Positions 55,384 to 64,000 of a DNA stretch of 64,000 nt are shown here, in pieces. Location: positions 12,202,236 to 12,266,235 of the forward strand of contig NC_049994.1 of the NCBI RefSeq assembly GCF_000003815.2, in the 5' to 3' direction. Below the pieces are notes generated by a model that was not told the DNA's origin, made no database searches, and saw only the letters and a program-made list of their open reading frames with translations. The DNA comes from Branchiostoma floridae (taxonomy: Eukaryota; Chordata; Leptocardii; Amphioxiformes; Branchiostomatidae). A program made the translations under genes and the position numbers. Numbering within the stretch: the first letter of the stretch is position 1; every line of letters begins with the position of its first letter.

Positions 55384-58300
55384 GTAATTACACATCAATT
55401 CATGTAAATCATTATTTATCATTTTATGTCGCTAACGATGATGTGCTACGGTTCAAGAATGGCAACCATTTACAGTACCGAAAGCTCGACATTCACTGCA
55501 GTACTTATCATTTTCCTGATTTATTATTCTCTCTAATCTCTACACAGGATCATTTGGACCGCCATACTCATCAGCTGCGTCACCCTGTTCGTGTACCAGG
55601 CCGCCATCTTGATCAAAGCGTACTTTGAGTACCCGGTCAATGTCGACATCAAGGTTGTGGACAACAACAAGCTCACCTTTCCTTCCGTTACTGTCTGCAA
55701 CAACAACCGGTGAGTAGATTTGTGTTAAATCTGTACATACAACTAACACTGCATGAGGATCACTTGGCTATTGATACACACTCAAACCTGTACTAGTGAT
55801 CACTCTATACTTGATATAAGGATCATTTGGCCATTGCTAACGTTATATAGACAAACCTGTGCAAGTGACCACCTTTAGTTAGGCTTTACAAAAGGACCAC
55901 CAGACTGTTACGGCTGTATATTTTGTTTGTTGTCCCTAATCACTTCCTCCACTGGCACGATCAACAAGAAGTCTGCCTACAGTGACCACCCAATTAGATA
56001 GTTCTAGTTATCCTAGTCCCGTGATTGGTCACTATGGATAGGTTTGGCTTTGTGCTTACTAATAGGCTAGCAATTCAAATACAGTTCGTTTTGAGTTTTT
56101 AGACTGACAAGGCAAACTTGAGGGAAAGTTTGGAATAAAACTTCATCGAGTTGATCGATTTCAGATTACGCAGATCCATGCTAAGAGGCACCCGGCATGG
56201 CGCTTTGCTGGAGCTGGATGAGCGAACTGAAAATGACACGCGGGACTACTTGCGGGGAAAGAGAGATGTACCCTCTATGACCATATCCACGACTGTCGAA
56301 CACGATCCCATTATCATTCCCATGTATAGCAGGAGACTCCAAGTCGGCTATCTCACGAACGAAAGCACCGATGCTTCTACGGAGTGTAGGTAAGTCCTGC
56401 GTGGTTAATGTTACACACTATGTAAGATTTTAGAATTATCATGTTAAAGTTGTAGCTAAGTACCAAGACCAATGTGACACTTCCCTGTAAAACATTGACT
56501 AAATCGGAGTACAATTTTTCAATGCTGACGGGGTCCTGGAAGGCGGGGCAAAACTGCTTCCACGGCAAACTCCCTTCAGTGGCAAACTTTCTTTTCCGGC
56601 ATAAGAGAACATAGCCAATTTTGATAATCACCAACCCCCCTCCCATAAAATAAAAGCCTGGCCCGCTCGAAATCTCCGAAGGTGACTAGTTGAGCACTGA
56701 GTAACTACTACGTCATGCAAAAGCAACAAACTTCTCCAGTTTTTTTATGCGATTTCTAGGAAGGCGGTTCCAAAGACATGAGAAGGACACTGACGTCTAC
56801 AAGCTCCATATAACTATAATCCTGCGAAATAATTTCTACATACTTACTTTTCTCTTATCCATTATAGACGTCAATCTCAACAACTGTGCACCTTGACTCA
56901 GCTCCTGAGAGCACCTGAAGATGACACACGGTCAGAATGGAGCTACTTCAGCCAACAGGGGTGGGCAGCTAAGCTCTTCCATCAGTGCAACGCGACTGGA
57001 CAACATGATACTTGTGACACGTGCTACAATAACAAGTACGAACTATCAATTGTCTTTCATTCAACGGCTGTCCTAAAATTGATATCAACTTTTGATATTA
57101 CGGCATATTCAGAATATATGTTTTGGAACCTGGAAATTTTCTGCCTTGCAAAAAAGTTTTTTATTGTCTGTGTAGCGTAAATTCTCAATTCCATATTTCT
57201 ACGGATCCAGATTTCCAGTGTAAAGGCAGCAAGAAGCACGATAAACTTTTATCTCTTCTGAACAGCACCTTATTCAACAATGCTTTGATTGATGTCTCTT
57301 TTGCAGGATTCTTCTGAGACGTGTAGATGACATCACTGCTAAAATCAACTCCACGCTCTGCTGCAAACCTGACAGTTACGTCAAACTAACCAATCAAACC
57401 TTCGAAACTCACATCGAGGCTTTGGAGTCAAGCGCATGCGCAAACTTAGTTGGCGATGTGCGCGGCAAACCATGCACCGCTAGTCAGCTGATAACAGCTC
57501 ACAAAGATGGCAGGCGTTTTGACGGCTGGGGATGGATTCGGGCAGGGCAAGGCGTTCAGATGATGCTAAAAGATAACTGTTCAAATAACACCGCAGCATC
57601 ATGTTACCATGAAGTACTACCAACGAATGAAACGCCTCAAAAAGCCGGTTTGTTTTGTTGCTCTCCTCAAATGTGCGTGCAGTCCGAATGCACGGCCAAA
57701 GTTCCCGGATGCAGCAATCCGCTTGGAATGGAGAGCGGGAAAATATACGACCATCAAATTACAGCGTCTTCATCTGCCGTAGATTACCCACCAGAGTATG
57801 GTCGATTGAATTCCAAGAACGGGTGGCAATTTGATCCCAACGATGATGAAAATCCGCGCTTTGAAGTAGATTTTGGCAGAACGGTCATCCTGACAGGGTT
57901 AGTAATACAAGGAAGCGTTAAAACTTATGGCATACAGCACGGCCTGACGTCGACTGATTGGTCAGACTATGTAGATGAGTATGGTGAAGTCGTCCTTTTC
58001 TGCGGTCATGTCAACGGCAATGGCTACAACTTCCAGCATCTGTCACACCCTGTCTTAACCAGTCACGTCGCCATTCTGCCTCGTTCCAACGGACAGAACG
58101 ATTGGGGAAATAAAAACATGAGAGTTGAGTTTCTTGGATGTGAAGAGACTGACTGCATCTTTGGCATCTTTCTTCATCCCGTATTACCGACAATGAACAT
58201 GATAGATCCCAGCTCCATCAGCTGCAGCAGCAAAGACTGTGTGACAAACGTCACCACATATTGCGGGACCGTTCGGTCTTCTGGTAACGACATCTGCCAG

Positions 58301-61267
58301 GACTGGGCCTGCCCTAACCGGTACTTCGACTATTGCCTGGAGGAAAACTTTTGCCGGTTTGCACCGAATGGAGATCACACAAACCTAGTCTGTCCTTCTG
58401 CCTCTGGTTCCCAAGAAGCAAACCTGACTTCTGCTCCCTGTCAGTCGATCGCAAAATGCTCCATCAGCGAGAATGACGACGAACCAATATTCCCCACACG
58501 GCACGGGTTTTACCAGCAAACTTACGCCGCCCAGTATTGTGAAGAACGTGGGAAACAACTGTGTTCTCTAGAGCAACTGGTCTTGTTAAACGCATTCAAA
58601 GATGTCAAGGCAACTGAATGGGGCTGGATCGGTGATAAGGACATGAAGGCCATATTTGAAGAAGACTGCACAAACTCAACTTCGGAATTTTGTTTCAAAA
58701 ACAATTATCGTTATCGAGTTGCAAATGAAGTACGAAATGTAGCTTACTGCTGTGACGACTCCCTGTTTAGACTCACGGAGAAGACTTACCATAACCACAG
58801 CAGTGCTGAGAAGGGCTGCCGTGACCAGGGAATGCAACTTTGTCTACCTTCACAGCTACTCGCCATCCATGGTGCTTCCATCAGGCGCGACAGGTACCCA
58901 GAAGACCTTGCGTGGATCAACATGGCCGACAAAGTTGCACTGCTTAACGACACCTGCGGCTGTAATGTTGGCGAAAGATGCGTCGATCATAGATTTCCTT
59001 TATACGAAATCAATCACCCTGAAGCGTACAAAGCGTTATGTTGTGAGGAGAGTTTCTTATTGAGTCAGGACCAGTTTTCCAACCAGTTGGAGGCCTTTAC
59101 AGTGTGCAACAAGACCGGCAAGCAGACCTGTTCGCGCCCGCAACTCAATGACTTGTATAACGACGGCGTTCGAAACGAAGATTTTTCATGGTTTTCCGAG
59201 TCACATGGCGTGGCTCGTCTTCAAGGTCAGTGCAACACATCGGATCCTAATTGTAACCCAGGTGTAACATACAAAAATGTCATTGCATCCAACGATACGG
59301 CCTTTTCTGTCTACTGTTGTAAACCAGACTCAGTCAAAACGCCGTCAAATCAATCCATCCCAAAGAGAGCCGATATAACAAATCACTTCATGGGCTGTAA
59401 CAACCCGCTTGGTATGGAGAGTGGTGTTATTTTACGGGATCAGATTCGAACTTCATCTATCTTTGATCAGAAACATTCGCCAAACCATGCCCGGCTTAAC
59501 AGCGTGTCCTCCTGGAAGATGGCGGAAAATGACACCACGCCGTGGATACAAGTGGACTTACTAGACTCACATATGCTGGCCGGGGTGATCATACAAGGAG
59601 GTGGTAAGGATGGTGGCTACGTCTCATCCTTCTCATTATCCTTCAGCATCGACGGAGATCAGTGGCAAATGACAAATTTGCCGACGTTGTTCGTCGGAAA
59701 CAAAGATGGCCAAACCCCAAACCACGTATACTTTCCCCGCGCAGTCGCCACTCGATACGTGCAATTGCACCCACGATCATGGAAACGAACAGGAGGCGTG
59801 CGTCTCGAACTAGTTGGTTGTAGATCCTCCAGCTGTGCGATTGCAAGAAAAACAAATGAAAAAGGTGTTCAGTTTTATCATCATCATCAGGCGATGTGCG
59901 CGGAACCCGAGTGCATTGTGGGTCGTGGCCTGAACTACAGAGGCAAGCAGAACGTCACCAGAAGCGGTCGGCCATGTCAGAAATGGAACTCGCATGACCC
60001 ACAGGATCATTGCACCACACCCTCACTCTACCCGGATGCAGATCTATCTGAAAACTACTGCCGTAACATACCGGATCACCCGTCCAAAGCACCGTGGTGC
60101 TTCACAGGCGAGCAGGACTGGGAGTACTGTCATGTCGAACGTTGTGAAGTTGGCTGTGTCGACTTGAAGCTAAACTCTGTTGGTGGAGAGAACGACTGGG
60201 ATGGATTCCTTCTCAGCTCAAACACAGATGATTACACAGACATCACAGACTTCTCAATGGCTACACGAGAAGAGATTGCTGAGATGGGTCACCAAAAGGA
60301 AGACCTCATCCTACAGTGTACCTTTGACAAAGAACGTTGCTCATTGGACGATTTTAAAGTGACGCAAAACGCCAAATATGGCAACTGTTTTACCTTCAAT
60401 CACGGCGAAGACGACAAAGTTCGAACCACGACCAAGGTGGGAGCGGAGTTCGGTTTAAAACTGACACTGTCAATCGAGTCTGACGAATACGTGGGCCTGT
60501 TTGGTCAGGATCCCGGAGCAAAGGTCACCATACATAGTGTCGGTTCGACGCCGTTTCCTGAAGGTAACGCTCTAAATACCAAACCTGGAGAGAGCACTTT
60601 CGTCGGCTTGAAACGCAGTTCTGTCAAACGACAGCCACATCCTTACGGAGACTGTACTTCATACCAGGAAAGAGACGAGCTGTACGGTGGAAGGTATACG
60701 TACGAAACGTGTCAACATTCGTGTCTACAGGCAGCCTTACTGGACAAGTGTGGCTGTTCTGACGAACTGATCGTCATCAATAGCACATTGTGTAGTGTAC
60801 TGAACAAAACACAGGAGTGCTGTCGTCAAGAAGTCCGAAAACGCCACGAGGACGGCAACCTTCTTTGCAATTGTCGGCAATCCTGTGAGGAAGATTCCTA
60901 CGCTCTTTGGCTGTCATCTTCCTTGTGGCCATCAGACAGGTACGTCTGGTACGTCTTGGAAAACATCCACACCAGGAGCCGGGCTCGAAATTTGCCGCTC
61001 AGCCCCGATGAACTACGACAAAATCTCGCGAGAGTCCACGTGTACTTCCGTGACTTGAATTACGAACTGATCAATGAAAATCCCACTTATACTGAGGAAA
61101 CTTTACTCAGCGGCCTCGGTGGGTTGTTGGGACTGTATGTAGGTCTGTCTGTCATTACGGTCTTTGAGTTTATCAATTTGGTCGTTGATGTAGTGAAGGT
61201 TGCTTGTAAGAAAGAAAGGAAAGATAAGGGCAACATGGAACCCCCTGTCATAATGACTGGTAGCTGA
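55033..61267 (+). CDS. DEG/ENaC/ASC channel with discoidin, kringle and Cys-rich modules, copy B (1585 aa)
   Basis: Same six-exon structure as copy A: 55033-55194, 55304-55383, 55548-55709, 56165-56389, 56868-57035, 57307-61267, all phases matching. HG motif, TM1, FPSVTVCNNN, both discoidins, both kringle-type domains, five Cys-rich modules and TM2 with GLS are present. Differences from A: exon 4 is 18 bp longer with a different linker (RDVPSMTISTTVEHDP); the second discoidin has QWQMTNLPTLF instead of the longer QWLSYTEDETTHVATLF; the first kringle-like domain has TTYCGTV with an extra Cys; the fifth module has EAFTVC where A has EACAVC. The C-tail is CKKERKDKGNMEPPVIMTGS. No disabling change was seen, so it is probably functional. 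Confidence 0.92.
55548..57035 (+). CDS. Copy B exons 3-5: TM1 and first Cys-rich module
   Basis: Exon 3 (55548-55709) codes for TM1 and FPSVTVCNNN. Exon 4 (56165-56389) is the most diverged exon between copies. Exon 5 (56868-57035) gives LCTLTQLLRAPEDDTRSEWS and CNATGQHDTCDTC, with a three-residue insertion relative to A. Confidence 0.85.
57307..61267 (+). CDS. Copy B exon 6: giant ectodomain exon, TM2 and tail
   Basis: A 3961-bp exon without introns; the domain order equals copy A. From about 59857 to 60700 it is nearly identical to A (three differences in about 550 bases at its start), whereas the earlier part of the exon differs far more. Stop TGA at 61265-61267. Confidence 0.9.
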
Positions 61268-61444
61268 CGGGACGAATGAGTATCATGACTAAGTGAATTA
61301 GGAAGAACTAGCTGCCATCGTAAAAGCGCAAAGTACAATTTGAGGTATGCGTTGTGTTTAAAACTATACCTGTGTGTATCATTAGTAGATTAGTATATGC
61401 TGAACATAGCAATGGCGTGTGTTGTTAAAGATGTAGCAATAGCA

Positions 61445-61450
61445 AATAAA
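61445..61450 (+). terminator. Candidate polyadenylation signal of copy B
   Basis: AATAAA in the context GCAAATAAACATCTTGG, 178 bp after the stop. The matching place after copy A reads AATAAG, so A probably uses another signal. Confidence 0.45.
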
Positions 61451-61850
61451 CATCTTGGAATGCCTTTTCACCGAGCTTATAGAAGCGCAAAGTATAAACT
61501 GATGTCATCCATTGTGTTTACAGCGAAAACTGTGTGTATGTCGTCGGAATGCTGTAGATAGTAATGCATCATGTGTCGTTATGAATATAACGATAACATT
61601 TTGGAATACGTCCACTCTGGTTAATATTACACTTTGATTAATATGAGAGTTCTGTATTTATTTATTTGATAGATTTGGCATAGTTCCATATAGAATGATT
61701 GGCATTGAGTCGAAACCTCAATTTGGCAAGTTCCACATCTTCAATCATCAATGCTGTTGAAATATCATCAAAATCCTGCCAGAAATGTATTTGCACTACA
61801 AATAATAGGTATTTGCGCCACATAAATCCATCCCATTAATGGTGCGCAAA

Positions 61851-62365
61851 TAACACTGGGACTGTATGTAGGTCTATCTGACATTACGTTCGTTGAGTAC
61901 CTAGCTTCGGCCAGTGGTAGTCACAGGCCATTGTGGCAGTGACAGGCCAAAGGGTCATGTTCGGGCATGACGCACCCGCCATGACACAGGAGTCAGGGGT
62001 AGGAGGAATCCCTTGCATCCTTGGTTGGAAGTCCTCCTAGGAGACGGATACTCCAAACAACAAAGCTACATCTGCTGGAGCCGTCTCACACGTGGCATAC
62101 AGTTTTGTCCCTGTGAGACTTAGTGCTCCAGTAGACGAGAGGGTGGAGAAGGAATTGCACACGCCTCCTTCACCTTAAAAAGTCATGTGCAGGTCAGGCA
62201 AACAGGTTGCCGAACCCACCGGCAAATGCCTGTCTGCCTCCTCATCTGTCAAATTGACAGAAGAATCCTTTCGTTGAGTTGATCAATTTAGTCGTTGATG
62301 CAGTGGAACTTCATGTTAATGTCATGTGGATGACGGGACAATGGGCAAGTACCATGAGCAAGTGA
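61851..62365 (+). pseudogene. Relic 3 of the DEG/ENaC 3' end, split by an insertion
   Basis: Left part (61851-61897) reads LGLYVGLSDITFVE; the right part (62279-62365) resumes LINLVVDAVELHVNVM. The two halves are separated by a 372-bp SINE-like insertion with a 9-bp target duplication. Joined they match TM2 and the tail of the real genes but with deletions. Confidence 0.78.
61898..62269 (+). mobile_element. SINE-like insertion, 372 bp, 9-bp target duplication
   Basis: Flanked by TTCGTTGAG at 61889-61897 and 62270-62278. Near its 5' end TAGCTTCGGCCAGTGGTAG resembles a tRNA-type A box, and GGTTGGAAGTCC at about 62021 resembles a B box. No open reading frame. The tRNA-derived SINE assignment is tentative; the insertion itself is clear. 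Confidence 0.65.
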
Positions 62366-62395
62366 ATCTATCATCGCTACTTAGTATTGGCATTG

Positions 62396-63636
62396 ATAAC
62401 ATAAATCCACCAACTAATAGTATGTCAAGACAGTCTATCAAATATTCAACAGCAGTCGCACTTAATAGATCAGATTTGAGATAAAGAGATTACATGCCAT
62501 TGCAAAAAAAGGAGGAAGATAAGGTGCCTTCCACTTACAGTCCTACTCATGAATTATTTCAAAGCAAATGCACTACAGAGAAATATTGATAGGATCAATT
62601 TATATTCATTTCCCAGAACGACAATATGGATTTGATGATTTAATTGTTATATATCTACCCTGAACTTGGTGCTTAATTGGCTAAAAGCCTTTAGTGTTCA
62701 CATAATTGATGAAGGAACACATGCTGGACTGTATCCAGCTATTTGCCCCGTACGTCCAAGTCTGCATGTTTGTCCTGGGTACTACAACATCGTCTCCATC
62801 TATTCTGCCTTCTTAAACATACTTAGGATGAGCTTTAAGACCAGTTTCAGCCATATGCATAATTGGTAAATGGGCGTGTTTACCTACACAGCTTTGAAAC
62901 CTCCCTAGGGATCTTATACATCGTGATTTCATAAATCGGATTTTACAGCAGTTGTAGTTCATAGATCAGTGGGCGCTGTTACGGGACGGTCAACAGATCT
63001 CTCTCTCGGACTATTAGGAAGCCTGTTTGTCGTTTTTCCAGTATTACAGGTACGTAGCAACTTTGCTAATTTCTATACACTACACTAAAACGTTACCTCT
63101 CGAGCTATCAAAAGATGTTCTTGATTTTTCAGCGTACTACCATTACAAGCTAACACAATGTACTTTATATTTTTCCGTTCTACATATGTTAGTTATGCTG
63201 GTCTCTGTCTACTTTCGGAAAATCGCCCTTAACTTTGATTAAACTTATGACAACGTAGAATGTGAGTAATACGATGTTAATGTCGGGACTGACGGACGGT
63301 AGCTGACGTATCTGAGTCTGTATTGCCGGCATAAACGCCCTTTCAAAAGAGTAAAATTATACTTGAGCACACAATGAACTCAGATTGCCGTTTGATAATG
63401 TGCCCTTCTGAGTACGAACAATATGTGGGCTAAATACAAAAAGACACATACCTAAAAATGCTTTCCTTCCACGAAAATGCAATGTTGCCCAAAAATACTT
63501 TGTGTGCCTGGGTTACGAATAGTGACTCAAAAAAGGATGTAAGCCCCTGCCTGCTTCCTTGGCATGGAAACGCTCTGTATGATTCAATTAATGAACATTT
63601 GCCACACACAGGAGACCCTAACATCTCCATAGCAAG
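62396..63636 (+). other. Intergenic unit before copy C
   Basis: Duplicate of the region before copy B (53706-54363 and beyond). Includes the candidate donor CAG|GTACGT at 63049/63050 of a non-coding first exon. No coding exon recognised before 63637. Confidence 0.6.
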
Positions 63637-63994
63637 ATGACAGCCACCAGTGACGAAGATCAGAAGCTCCTCCAAGTGGTAGACTCCAGGCTCCTTAAAA
63701 TCATCGACGAAACGGCTGAGGAGCGTGCGAAAAAGATAGTCGAAAAATGTCTTAAAGATCGCGATGCGCAGATAAAGGAACAGAGAAAAAAGGACATCAA
63801 GGTATGCTTCGAATTCTTTTTTTTTTATTCGATTTTGAATTCAATGAATGCTGTTCGTCTCAAAGAATTACCGACGCCTGTGGCTGTATCTTTCATTTGT
63901 TCCCATGACATCAGACGATGACAAAGGAATTCTGCACCACCACCACCGCCCATGGCATCAGTCGAGTGGCAGATGCTGATACAGTTAGATCAAG
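63637..63994 (+). CDS. DEG/ENaC channel copy C, exons 1-2 (3' part off window)
   Basis: Exon 1 (63637-63801) encodes MTATSDEDQKLLQVVDSRLL and the charged helix; exon 2 (63915-63994) gives CTTTTAHGISRVADADTV and ends AAG|GTATTC in phase 2 at the right edge. Sequence and splice layout match copies A and B. TM1 and the ectodomain lie outside the window, so completeness cannot be judged. Confidence 0.85.
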
Positions 63995-64000
63995 GTATTC

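Noticed and set aside
50883-60700. Near identity of copies A and B taken purely as assembly duplication
   Set aside because: The rest of each gene, the introns and the flanks differ clearly, so they are separate loci. A local collapse error remains possible and is listed as a test.

Overview
The window is eukaryotic and multi-exonic. It most likely comes from a cephalochordate (amphioxus, Branchiostoma-like) draft assembly. The reasons are GT-AG introns throughout, lineage-expanded CUB/VWA/CCP/EGF and kringle/discoidin mosaic proteins, many short inverted-repeat (MITE-like) elements, and one 100-N scaffold gap (19457-19556). The species is an inference from gene style; no marker gene is present.

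Region 1 (1-25783, minus strand) is one large secreted or extracellular gene. Twenty-six coding exons can be joined in frame: signal peptide, CUB, then VWA-CCP-EGF-VWA-CCP repeated almost three times. It runs off the left edge after about 1757 codons. Its 8.5-kb first intron holds the assembly gap and several transposon relics. A pogo/Tigger-like element sits in a later intron.

Region 2 (25784-37105) holds one class A-like GPCR (plus strand, coding exon ending at 34136). Around it lie hAT-like and Mutator-like non-autonomous elements, short tandem duplications and a repeated 16-bp palindromic motif upstream.

Region 3 (37106-39807, plus strand) is a four-exon gene for a 409-residue type I membrane protein. 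It has a split signal peptide, a mucin-like stalk of sixteen 9-residue repeats, one transmembrane helix and a cytoplasmic tail full of tyrosine motifs.

Region 4 (45500-64000, plus strand) is a tandem array of DEG/ENaC/ASC channel genes: copy A (1583 aa), copy B (1585 aa) and the first two exons of copy C. Each complete copy has the normal two-helix channel core, but its ectodomain carries two discoidin (F5/8C) domains, two kringle-type domains and five copies of a Cys-rich module I do not recognise. Decayed copies of the gene's 3' end lie between the genes, one of them split by a SINE-like insertion. Copies A and B share a nearly identical stretch that suggests gene conversion. This channel architecture is the best candidate here for an undescribed system.

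The genes do not form an operon or an obvious common pathway. All four loci encode extracellular or membrane proteins. The DEG/ENaC cluster is a local gene family expansion.
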